Positions 24,894 through 32,247 of a stretch of DNA of 35,089 nt are shown in pieces. Within the stretch, counting starts at the first letter, position 1; each line of letters opens with the position of its first letter. Below the pieces are notes generated by a model. The model made no database searches, was not told the origin of the DNA, and saw nothing but the letters and a program-made list of their open reading frames with translations. The DNA comes from Planctomycetota bacterium. GTDB taxonomy: Bacteria > Planctomycetota > UBA1135. The position numbers and the translations under genes were made by a program. The DNA is taken from positions 1 to 35,089 of the forward strand of contig PAHY01000028.1 in assembly GCA_002705055.1 (NCBI GenBank), in the 5' to 3' direction.

Positions 24894-25418
24894 ATGAGCG
24901 ACTCGCCTTCGCAGCCTCCGCAGGAGCCAGAACAGGAAGCGCGCCAGCCGCGCCCCGGCTACTTCATCGACGCGGAAGGCAATGAGCGCCCCGATCGTCG
25001 CGCGCAGCCCACCCCTGCGCTGTCGCGCTACAGCTTCTTCGGCGGCAAGCGGCGCGGCCTGCCGTACGCCGAGGGCGGGGAGCGGACCTTCGTGGACGTT
25101 TACGGCACCAAGGTTTGGGGCGCGCTCACCCTGTTCCTGGCGCTCAACTTTCTCGACGCCCATTTCACGCTGATCTATCTGCAGCGCGGCGGCGCAGAAG
25201 GCAACCCGGTGGCGCAGCTGCTGCTCAACCTGGGAGTGCCGGCCTTCTACACCTGGAAGAACCTGGGGATCGGCATCGGCGCTCTGCTGTTCTGCCTGAT
25301 GAAGAACTTCCCCAACGTGCGCAAGGGCGTGTTCCTGGTCCTCGCCTTCTATCAGCTCCTGTTCTTCTACCACCTCGCGCTGTACTTCAACGTCGGCGGC
25401 GAGTTTCTCGAGGCCTAA
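24894..25418 (+). CDS. DUF5658-like membrane protein
   Basis: 174 aa. The first 70 residues are hydrophilic and rich in Pro, Gln and Arg (PSQPPQEPEQEARQPRPGYF), probably disordered and cytoplasmic. Three membrane segments follow: GALTLFLALNFLDAHFTLIY, FYTWKNLGIGIGALLFCLM and GVFLVLAFYQLLFFYHLALY. The NFLDAHFT and GNPVAQLLLNLG elements plus a Lys at the start of the second helix fit the DUF5658 pattern (LD.xxT ... E/G-NP ... K). The function of that family is unknown. It starts 2 nt after the sugar transferase stop, so the two are almost certainly co-translated; a role in the same polysaccharide pathway is a guess from position. Its stop overlaps that of the convergent gene. Confidence 0.65.
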   Translation: MSDSPSQPPQEPEQEARQPRPGYFIDAEGNERPDRRAQPTPALSRYSFFGGKRRGLPYAEGGERTFVDVYGTKVWGALTLFLALNFLDAHFTLIYLQRGGAEGNPVAQLLLNLGVPAFYTWKNLGIGIGALLFCLMKNFPNVRKGVFLVLAFYQLLFFYHLALYFNVGGEFLEA

Positions 25419-26494
25419 CGCAGCGCGACCTGGGCGCTCTCGGCCCAGCGCAGGCCGGCGCGGCGGGGGACGCCAGCCGCAGCACACTCGAAGACTGTGC
25501 TCGCGCCGCAGCGCGCGGCGAAGCGATCGAGCAGCAGACGGAGGAAAGGCGGGACTTCGACCCGGCTACCCGATGGCACATCGGGCGCATCGTGAAGTTC
25601 CCAGGCGATCTCGGCGGCCGGGCCCTGGTTGTGGCAGCGCAGTCGCAGCTCCCCGCCACCGCCGAAACGCACCAGCAGCACGCGTGCAGTCTGCAGCGCG
25701 GCCGTGGTGAGTCGCGGATCGACCCGGAGCAGAAAGTCGGCCTCGCTCTCGAAGGCGACTTCGCAGCCAGCCCGCTGCGCTTCCTTCAGCGCTTCCACGG
25801 CGAGGTGTTCGCCGCTGTGGCGGCTTGGGTGCGGGCTCCAGCCTTCCGAGGCGAGGTGGAGTGACTCGAGGACGCCGTCCAGTTCGCGGGCGGCTTCGAG
25901 GGCCGGCCGCACCAGAGCACCGTTCGCCGACTCGGACTGCAGGAGCTGCAGATAGCCGGACAGACTGGCCAGGGGATCGCGGACACGCTCGATCAGTCCG
26001 TCCAGAAACTCGGCAGCGAAGGCCGGAGGCGGGCTGCCTTCCGCGGGCGGGGGCGCTGGCTGTGAGGCGGGCTCGCTGGCCTCGGCGGCAGGCGCGGTCG
26101 ATGCGCTGGCGGCGAGGGGTGCCTCCGGGCGGCCCAGGATGCGCCGCAGCGCCTCGGCCGTCCAGGGCGTGGGCAGCAGGCGCAGGCCAGGATGGGCCAG
26201 CACCCACTCGGCGCCGAAGGAGCCGCGCGAGCCCGTCACCAGCAAGGCCGGGAGCTGCGGATGCTCGTGGAGCCAGGCGCCCAGCGCCTGCAGTTCCGCC
26301 GGCTCGAGGCGATCGCCAAACAGCACCAGGCCATCGGGCGGCTGGTGCCAAAGCCCGCCGAGCCACGAGGAGAGCTCGCCACGCTCGAGCACGAAGCTGG
26401 CACCCGGATACCAGGCCCGCAGCAGGGACAGCAGATCCGTGTCAGGATCGCGGCCCAGTACGAGCAGACGGGTTTCGGACGAGTCAGCGAACAT
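25415..26494 (-). CDS. Degenerate receiver/histidine-kinase-like protein lacking phosphorylation residues
   Basis: 359 aa in three parts. Residues 1-120 have the alternating pattern of a receiver domain (LLVLGRDPDTDLLSLLRAW, DGLVLFGDRLEP, ALLVTGSRG, LRLLPTPW), but Gly replaces the phospho-Asp at the expected position and Thr replaces the conserved Lys before the final Pro. An Ala/Pro/Ser-rich linker spans about 121-160. Residues 165-230 resemble a dimerisation/H-box helix, IERVRDPLASLSGYLQLLQ, where the His of HELRxPL is replaced by Glu. The C-terminal part resembles an HATPase fold (DPRLTTAALQTARVLLVRF, ELRLRCHNQG), but N, G1 and G2 boxes are not recognisable. It is probably a non-catalytic scaffold or sensor, 71 bp downstream of gmhB on the same strand. 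The family assignment comes from pattern only. Confidence 0.55.
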   Translation of the reverse strand: MFADSSETRLLVLGRDPDTDLLSLLRAWYPGASFVLERGELSSWLGGLWHQPPDGLVLFGDRLEPAELQALGAWLHEHPQLPALLVTGSRGSFGAEWVLAHPGLRLLPTPWTAEALRRILGRPEAPLAASASTAPAAEASEPASQPAPPPAEGSPPPAFAAEFLDGLIERVRDPLASLSGYLQLLQSESANGALVRPALEAARELDGVLESLHLASEGWSPHPSRHSGEHLAVEALKEAQRAGCEVAFESEADFLLRVDPRLTTAALQTARVLLVRFGGGGELRLRCHNQGPAAEIAWELHDAPDVPSGSRVEVPPFLRLLLDRFAARCGASTVFECAAAGVPRRAGLRWAESAQVALR

Positions 26495-26565
26495 GGCTTC
26501 GCTCCATGCTAGCAGGCGACCTGGGCCAAGTCAGCCGTCCTCGCAGGGGGATCCAGGATGTTGCA

Positions 26566-27153
26566 CTAGGTCCGTGCCAAACGAGTCTGGTGCAGCAACC
26601 AGGGCACGGCCTCGGCGAGGTGTCCGGCGTAAAGATCGGGGTCCTTGCCCAGCTCGGCCAGCTTCTGGCGCGCCTGTCGTCCCTTGCCGGTCCCGACCAG
26701 CACCGAGGGGATCTCCATGGCGGCAAAGGCCTGGAGGTCGCGCACGTCGTCGCCGACGCCGGCGCTGCGCTGCCAGTCGATCTCGAAGTCCTGCGCGGCG
26801 CGTTCGAGCAAGCCAGGGAGCGGCTTGCGGCAGCGGCAGCGGCGTCGCTGCGGAGGCACGCCGACGCTGGGGTGATGCGGGCAGTGATAGTAACCATCAA
26901 TGCGTGCTCCCAATGCTTCCAGTTCGCTGTCCATCTTCTGCTGAATCGCCAGCAGATCGCCGTCGTCGAGCAGGCCGCGCGCGATCCCCGACTGATTCGA
27001 GACCACGATCAGCTGCGCACCGGCGCGGTGCAGACTAGCCAGCGCCTCGGCCACGCCCGGCAGCAGCTCGGCCTGCTCGGCCGAGGCCAGGTACGGCACT
27101 TCGCGAATCAGAGTGCCGTCACGATCGAGGAACACGGTCGGACGAGCGGCCAT
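26566..27153 (-). CDS. gmhB: D-glycero-D-manno-heptose 1,7-bisphosphate 7-phosphatase (HAD superfamily)
   Basis: 195-aa HAD-IIIA phosphatase that removes the C7 phosphate from heptose bisphosphate in the ADP-heptose pathway for LPS inner core. Motif I is FLDRDGTLIRE with nucleophile Asp10 and acid/base Asp12. Motif II is VVSNQSGIARG, and motif III is GVGDDVRDLQAF. The zinc loop that separates GmhB from histidinol phosphatases is present as CPHHPSVG ... RRCRCRKP. No gmhA, hldE or heptosyltransferase lies in the window. It is divergent from the 5'-nucleotidase gene across 78 bp, and heads a probable two-gene operon with the degenerate kinase-like gene. Confidence 0.9.
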   Translation of the reverse strand: MAARPTVFLDRDGTLIREVPYLASAEQAELLPGVAEALASLHRAGAQLIVVSNQSGIARGLLDDGDLLAIQQKMDSELEALGARIDGYYHCPHHPSVGVPPQRRRCRCRKPLPGLLERAAQDFEIDWQRSAGVGDDVRDLQAFAAMEIPSVLVGTGKGRQARQKLAELGKDPDLYAGHLAEAVPWLLHQTRLART

Positions 27154-27194
27154 CGGCCCTGGTAGGCTAGCCCGGCCGCGCGCTGGGGGAAAGC

Positions 27195-27209
27195 GAGGAA
27201 TACGTCCTC
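27195..27209. promoter_or_regulatory. 15-bp near-palindrome in the gmhB / 5'-nucleotidase divergent gap
   Basis: GAGGA (27195-27199) and TCCTC (27205-27209) are perfect arms around ATACG, 22 bp before the nucleotidase ATG. It could be an operator shared by the two divergent genes or a leader hairpin; no promoter boxes are clear. Confidence 0.25.
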
Positions 27210-27231
27210 CGGCGAGCCGCTACACGGAGCG

Positions 27232-28758
27232 ATGAATCACCCCGATACGCCATCCGAGTCGGAGACCCTGACTCATCTGTTCCGCAGTCTGGGCAACCTC
27301 TACGCGCCGGGCGAACGCCTGGTCTACGTCAACCGCGATATCGACTTCAATCACATCAAGGTGGTTGGCTTCGACCTCGATTACACTCTGGCGCGTTATC
27401 GCCAAGCCGAGCTGGAGCAGCTCACGCTCGAGGTGGTGTTCGAGAAGCTCTACCGCGCCGGTTTTCCGCAGGACTTCGAGCTGGATCACGGTGAGTCCGC
27501 CTTCGCGATGCGCGGGCTCGTGGTCGATCGCCAAGAAGGCAACATTCTGAAGCTTGACCGCCACGGTTACGTCGGGCGGGGTTACCACGGCCTGCAGGCG
27601 CTGGAGCAGCGCGTCATCACCCGCACCTATCGCGAACAGCGGGTGGGCGTCGAAAAGAAGCGCTTCTCGCCGGTGGACACGCTGTTCTCGCTGCCCGAGG
27701 TCAACCTGTTCGCCAAAGCGGTCGAGCACTTCGACGCGCAGCGCGAGGCCTGGGAGGCGAACGGCTTCAGCGAGTACGCGCAGGTCTGGGACACGATCCG
27801 CAGCTGCACCGACGCCTCGCACCAGGATGACTCGATCAAGGACGCGATCCGGGCCGACCCGGGGCGTTTCATCGTGCTCGATCCGGACCTTCCCGAGATG
27901 CTGCACCGACTGCGCTCGCTGGGGAAGAAGATCTTTCTGCTCACCAACAGCGAGCCGGAGTACGCCTCGGTGCTGCTTGAGTACCTCTTCCAAGAGACCG
28001 GGCGCGGCTACACCGGCTGGGAGAGCTTCTTTGATTGGATGATCGTCGCGGCGCGCAAGCCGGGCTTCTTCACCGAAGGGCGTCCCTTCGTCGAGGTCGC
28101 GACCGGCAAGGAGACCACGCGGCCGAAGCGCAATGTGGTCTATTCCGGAGGCAACCAGTCTGATCTGCAGACGGCGCTCCGGGTGCACCCCGATCAGATC
28201 CTGTTCGTCGGCGACCACATCTACGACGACGTCGTCAAGTCCAAGAAGAACTTCGGCTGGCGCACCGCGCTGGTGGTCGAGGAGCTCGAAGCCGACGTCA
28301 TGACCCGGCGCAACTGGTCGATCATGATCGAAGAGGTCGAGGCGCTGCGCGGCTTCCGGCAGAAGCTCTCACGCGAAGTGGCGCGGATGAAGTTCGGCCT
28401 CAACGCCATGGACCGCTCACGGCAGGAAGACGGCCTGCACCTCGACGGGCGGGTCATCGCCAACGAGGAGTACAACGCGGGGCGCAGCGTGCTGCTCGCC
28501 GAGGTGGCGCGCAAGCGGCGCGAGCTGAAGCAGCTCGACCGGCGCGTCCAGCAGCTGGCCAGCACCGTCGCTCAGGCCTTCAATCCCTACTGGGGCTCGC
28601 TGTTCTGGGAGGCGCACGACACCAGCCGCTTCGCCCAGCAGGCCGAGACCTTTGCCTGTGCGTACACCAGCAGGGCTTCCAACCTGCTGTTCATCGCCCC
28701 GGAAGAAACGCTGTTCGCCGGGGCGGGCAAGCTGGCGCACTCGTGGCGCCTGCCTTGA
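27232..28758 (+). CDS. HAD-family cytosolic purine 5'-nucleotidase (cN-II-like)
   Basis: 508 aa. Motif I is FDLDYTLARY with nucleophile Asp48 and acid/base Asp50, the DxDYT form typical of the cN-II group. Motif II is FLLTNSEPEY (Thr238), Lys336 follows in VKSKKN, and motif III is VGDHIYDDVV (327-335). The substrate cap lies between motif I and II. The C-terminal 170 residues (EELEADVMTRRNWS, EVARKRRELKQLDRRVQQLA) form helices including a likely coiled coil and a TPR-free tail ending in LFAGAGKLAHSWRLP. By family it hydrolyses purine nucleoside monophosphates such as IMP or GMP; substrate is inferred. Its stop codon abuts the end of convergent efp with no spacer. Confidence 0.85.
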   Translation: MNHPDTPSESETLTHLFRSLGNLYAPGERLVYVNRDIDFNHIKVVGFDLDYTLARYRQAELEQLTLEVVFEKLYRAGFPQDFELDHGESAFAMRGLVVDRQEGNILKLDRHGYVGRGYHGLQALEQRVITRTYREQRVGVEKKRFSPVDTLFSLPEVNLFAKAVEHFDAQREAWEANGFSEYAQVWDTIRSCTDASHQDDSIKDAIRADPGRFIVLDPDLPEMLHRLRSLGKKIFLLTNSEPEYASVLLEYLFQETGRGYTGWESFFDWMIVAARKPGFFTEGRPFVEVATGKETTRPKRNVVYSGGNQSDLQTALRVHPDQILFVGDHIYDDVVKSKKNFGWRTALVVEELEADVMTRRNWSIMIEEVEALRGFRQKLSREVARMKFGLNAMDRSRQEDGLHLDGRVIANEEYNAGRSVLLAEVARKRRELKQLDRRVQQLASTVAQAFNPYWGSLFWEAHDTSRFAQQAETFACAYTSRASNLLFIAPEETLFAGAGKLAHSWRLP

Positions 28759-29337
28759 TCAGGCGTCCGGGCCGTCGGCGCGCGACAGGAAGTCGCCGGT
28801 ATCGGTGTGGACCTTGATCCACTCGCCGGAGTCGATGTACGGCGGGACGCGCACGGCCAGGCCGGTCTCGCAGACCGCGCCCTTCTTGTCGTTGGTCACG
28901 GTGTCGCCCTTGGCCGAGATCTCGGCTTCGGTCACCTGCAGCACGACGTGCGCCGGCAGCTCGAGCGAGATCGCGATGTCCTCATGGAAGGTCACGCTGA
29001 CCTCCTGGTTGTCGCGCACGAACTTCATCTTGTCGCCGACAAGATCCGCGTTGAGGTAGTAGAGCTCGAAGTTCTCCTTGTCCATGAAGACGAAGCTGTC
29101 GCCTTCGGGATAGGAGTAGGTGCACGGGCGGGTCTGCAGGAAGGCGACCTCGAGGGTCTCGTCGGTGCTCATCTTCATCGACTTGAAGGAGCCCGTCGAG
29201 AGATGCTTGCACTTGATCTGGTTGAAGGACGAACCCTTGCCCGGCTTGCGGAACTCGTGGTCGGTGCAGACGTAGAGTTCGCCGTCGAGGATGAGGACGT
29301 TGCCCTTGCGGACCTGGTTGGCTTTGACAGTTGGCAT
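28759..29337 (-). CDS. efp: Translation elongation factor P
   Basis: 192-aa factor that binds between the P and E sites and relieves stalling at polyproline. KOW-like N-domain (MPTVKANQVRKGNVLILDGE), then the tip loop HEFRKPGKGSSFNQIK with Lys34 in PGKG where E. coli EF-P is beta-lysylated, then two OB domains (DETLEVAFLQTRPCTYSYPE, VCETGLAVRVPPYIDSGEWI). No epmA/epmB or earP is in the window, so the modification state is unknown; Lys at the tip argues against arginine rhamnosylation. ATG at 29337. It lies 67 bp downstream of rpoN on the same strand. Confidence 0.95.
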   Translation of the reverse strand: MPTVKANQVRKGNVLILDGELYVCTDHEFRKPGKGSSFNQIKCKHLSTGSFKSMKMSTDETLEVAFLQTRPCTYSYPEGDSFVFMDKENFELYYLNADLVGDKMKFVRDNQEVSVTFHEDIAISLELPAHVVLQVTEAEISAKGDTVTNDKKGAVCETGLAVRVPPYIDSGEWIKVHTDTGDFLSRADGPDA

Positions 29338-29404
29338 CGTGGTGCGCGGAAACCGGCCGCGCATTCTACCCGAGCCGGTGGCGGGGCGGCCAGAGCCAGG
29401 CTGG

Positions 29405-30805
29405 CTAGTAGGAGCGCCGCATGGTCGAGGCCGGGATCCCCAGCGCCTTGCGGTACTTGGTGATCGTGCGGCGCGCGACCTTGATGCCGTCCCGCTCGCG
29501 GAGGATACGGACGATCTCCTCGTCGGAGAGCGGGGCCGAGCGGTCCTCGGCGTCGACGATGGCCTTGATCCGCTCCTGGATGGCCACCCGAGAGCGCTGC
29601 CCGCCGCGGCTGGTGCGCTGGCCGCCGGAGAAGAAGGCTTTGAGCGGCAGGATGCCCTGGGGAGTCTGGGCGAACTTGCCGCGGATCGCGCGGGAGACGG
29701 TGGAGATGTGCACGCCGACCGCGTCGGCGATCTCCTGCATCTTGAGCGGGCGCAGTTTCTCGGGGCCGTAGTCCAGGAACTCGCGCTGGCGCTGGACGAT
29801 CGCGGTGGCGATCCGCAGCAGGCTCTCGCGCCGGTGGTTGACCGCATCCAGGAACCAGCGCGCGCGCTCGAGCTTCTTCATCAGGAAGCCGTGCAGCCGC
29901 TTATCGCCCTTGGCCTTCTCGAGCATGTCGCGGGCGGCCTTGGAGAGGCGGAGCTCCGGCAGGCCCTCGCGGGTAAGGCTGACCTCGTATTCGCCGTTGC
30001 GTTCGACGACCACGACGTCCGGGAGGATGAGCGCGCCGGTGTCGTCGCCGAAGCCGGCGATCGGGCGGGAGTCGAGCCCCGCCAGCACCTCGATGGCTTC
30101 GCGCAGCTCGGCGAGGTCAATCTCGAGGGCGTCGGCGATTTGCGGCAGCTTGTTGGCGAGCAGCTCGTCGAAGTGGTCGCGCACGATCGCCTCGGCGAGT
30201 TCGTGCGCCCCGGGCAGCGCTTCGAGCTGCAGCAGATAGCACTCGCGCAGATCCACCGCGCCGAGCGCCGGGGGCGAGACCTCGCGCAGATCCTCAAGTG
30301 CCTCTTCGAGTTCCTCGACGGGAACATCGATCATCTTGGCCATCGGCTCGAGGCCCTGCGGCAGGAAGCCGCGCTCGTCGAGCTGGGCTAGCAGCAGGCC
30401 GGCGTGCTCGATCTCTTCCGCGTCAATGTCGCGGATGCGCAGCTCGGTCATGATGCCCTCGGTCCCTTCGGATTCCGGGGCGGCGACCTGCTGCAGCGCG
30501 TCAAACTCTTCCGTGTCGCCGCCGGCGCGGCCGACCGGGCCCTCGCCGCGGAAGGCTTCGAGCAGCGGCTCGTCGAGGTCGAATGCCTCCTCGAGCGGGG
30601 TTTCGTCGGTCTCGGAGGACGACTCGGCTGGGCCTTCTTCGGCCTCGGTGCCGGATTCCAGGAAGGGGTTATCTTCCAGTTCAGCGTCGATTCGGTCGAG
30701 CAGCTCGGGGGTGGTGAGCTGCAGGACCTGCATGGCCTGAATCATCTGCGGCGACTGGACAAGTCGCTGTTCGAGTCGCAGATTCTGGGTGTATTCCAGG
30801 CGCAT
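29405..30805 (-). CDS. rpoN: RNA polymerase sigma-54 factor
   Basis: 466-aa alternative sigma factor that recognises -24/-12 promoters and needs an AAA+ activator to melt DNA. Region I is the Gln/Leu-rich activator-responsive segment (LRLEQRLVQSPQMIQAMQVL, then LEDNPFLE). Region II is acidic (GTEAEEGPAESSSETDETPL onwards). The core-binding region contains LLLAQLDERGFLPQG, the DNA-binding HTH is MQEIADAVGVHISTVSRAIR, and the RpoN box is ARRTITKYRK near the C-terminus. ATG at 30805 gives MRLEYTQNLR. Its start is 60 bp from the start of a divergent NtrC-class activator, and efp follows downstream. Confidence 0.96.
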   Translation of the reverse strand: MRLEYTQNLRLEQRLVQSPQMIQAMQVLQLTTPELLDRIDAELEDNPFLESGTEAEEGPAESSSETDETPLEEAFDLDEPLLEAFRGEGPVGRAGGDTEEFDALQQVAAPESEGTEGIMTELRIRDIDAEEIEHAGLLLAQLDERGFLPQGLEPMAKMIDVPVEELEEALEDLREVSPPALGAVDLRECYLLQLEALPGAHELAEAIVRDHFDELLANKLPQIADALEIDLAELREAIEVLAGLDSRPIAGFGDDTGALILPDVVVVERNGEYEVSLTREGLPELRLSKAARDMLEKAKGDKRLHGFLMKKLERARWFLDAVNHRRESLLRIATAIVQRQREFLDYGPEKLRPLKMQEIADAVGVHISTVSRAIRGKFAQTPQGILPLKAFFSGGQRTSRGGQRSRVAIQERIKAIVDAEDRSAPLSDEEIVRILRERDGIKVARRTITKYRKALGIPASTMRRSY

Positions 30806-30838
30806 GAGTGCAAGAATCTTATCCCTCGCGAAAGGGGT

Positions 30839-30854
30839 CGGTACACCTTTTGCA
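30839..30854 (+). promoter_or_regulatory. Sigma-54-like -24/-12 element before the NtrC-class regulator
   Basis: GGTAC (30840-30844), five bases, TTGCA (30850-30854): GG and GC are separated by exactly 10 bp, as in the consensus TGGCAC-N5-TTGCA, with one mismatch inside GGCAC and C in place of the leading T. The predicted transcript start (about 30865) would sit immediately before the ATG at 30866, so the message would be nearly leaderless. This weakens the case for it driving that start codon. Confidence 0.45.
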
Positions 30855-30865
30855 GGGGCAAGGCG

Positions 30866-32206
30866 ATGGAAGTCCTCCTGGTCGAAGACGAGAAGACGCT
30901 GGCGATCCCGCTGGCGGACGCACTCCGCGAGGAGGGGCACCAGGTCACGGTGCTGCACGAAGGGCCGGCCGCGCTGGCCTGGCTGGCTGAGCACCCCTGC
31001 GATCTGCTGGTCACGGACGTGCGCCTGCCCGGCGCGGATGGCATCCAGATCCTCGAGCGCGCGCGCAAGCAGGATCCGCCGGCGATCTGCTTGGTGATGA
31101 CGGGTTACGCCACCGTCGAGCAAGCCGTCGACGCGATGAAGCAGGGGGCGCTCTCCTATCTGCAGAAGCCGTTCCCCACCGAAGCCCTGCTGGGGTTGGT
31201 GCGCCAAGCCGATGAGCTGCGCGCGATGCGCGATGAGATCCGGCGTCTGCGCGCAGGCGAAGGCGGGGGCGAAGCCGGGCTGACCGGCGATTCGCTGCAG
31301 GTGCGCGATGTGCAGGCGCGGATTGCCGCGGCCGCCGCCTCGACCGCAGCCGTGCTGATCTCCGGCGCGAGCGGCACCGGCAAAGAGCGCGTCGCGCGCG
31401 CCATTCATCGCGCGAGCGAACGGGCGGAACAGGCCTTCGTGCCGGTTGCATGCGCGGCCATCCCGGAGAACCTGCTCGAAGGCGAGCTGTTCGGTTTTCG
31501 CAAAGGCGCGTTCACCGGCGCCGACGAGGATCACGAAGGGCTGTTCGCGCAGGCCGGCGAAGGCACTTTGTTCCTGGACGACGTCGAGGATCTGCCGCTG
31601 GAAGCGCAGGCCAAGCTGCTGCGTGTCCTGCAGGAACGGGAGTACACGCCGCTGGGCTCGCCGCGTTCGCAGCCGTTTCATGCCGCGGTGGTCGCGGCGA
31701 CCAAGGCGGACCTCCCTGAACGCGTCAAGGACGGTGCCTTCCGCGAAGATCTCTACTACCGCCTCAACGTGGTGCCGCTGCATATTCCGCCGCTGCGCGA
31801 GCGCGCGGCGGACATCCCGGTGCTGCTCGGCGAGTTCTTGGCCCGCCACGATCCCGAGGGGCGCTACCGCATCGCCGAAGACACGCTGCGTCGGCTGGCG
31901 CAGTACGAATGGCCGGGCAACGTGCGCGAACTCGAGAACAGCCTGCGCCGGGCCATGGCGCTGTCTGGCCGAGCCCGGGTGCTGCGGGACGAGCACTTCT
32001 TCCCGGGCGGCCCGGCCGGGGACCTGCGCAGCGAAGAAGTCCTGCCGCTCCGCGAGGTGGTGCGCCGCGCCGAAGCGGAAGCGATCCGCAAGGCCATGGC
32101 GGCGACCGGCGGCCGCAAGATCAAGGCCGCGGAACTGCTCGGCATCTCGCGCAAGGTGATGTGGCAGAAGATGAAGGACCTGGGGTTGAGCGGCGACAAG
32201 GACTGA
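30866..32206 (+). CDS. NtrC-class sigma-54-dependent response regulator
   Basis: 446 aa. The receiver domain has acidic residues Glu7 and Asp8, phospho-Asp51 in LLVTDVRLPGADG, Thr79 (MTGYA) and Lys101 (QKPF). The AAA+ domain has Walker A GASGTGKE (167-174), the sigma-54 contact loop GAFTGA (214-219), Walker B GTLFLDDVEDLP (233-244), where Asp239 stands in for the usual Glu, and Arg fingers in FREDLYYRLNVVPLHIPPLR. A Fis-type HTH ends the protein (RKIKAAELLGISRKVMWQKM). It should activate sigma-54 promoters once phosphorylated. The partner kinase is not adjacent: the only kinase-like gene in the window is degenerate. ATG at 30866 with AGGGG upstream. Divergent from rpoN. Confidence 0.93.
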   Translation: MEVLLVEDEKTLAIPLADALREEGHQVTVLHEGPAALAWLAEHPCDLLVTDVRLPGADGIQILERARKQDPPAICLVMTGYATVEQAVDAMKQGALSYLQKPFPTEALLGLVRQADELRAMRDEIRRLRAGEGGGEAGLTGDSLQVRDVQARIAAAAASTAAVLISGASGTGKERVARAIHRASERAEQAFVPVACAAIPENLLEGELFGFRKGAFTGADEDHEGLFAQAGEGTLFLDDVEDLPLEAQAKLLRVLQEREYTPLGSPRSQPFHAAVVAATKADLPERVKDGAFREDLYYRLNVVPLHIPPLRERAADIPVLLGEFLARHDPEGRYRIAEDTLRRLAQYEWPGNVRELENSLRRAMALSGRARVLRDEHFFPGGPAGDLRSEEVLPLREVVRRAEAEAIRKAMAATGGRKIKAAELLGISRKVMWQKMKDLGLSGDKD

Positions 32207-32247
32207 TCTCGCTGGACGGCGCTTCGCTGCCCGGCTAGCGTGATTCC

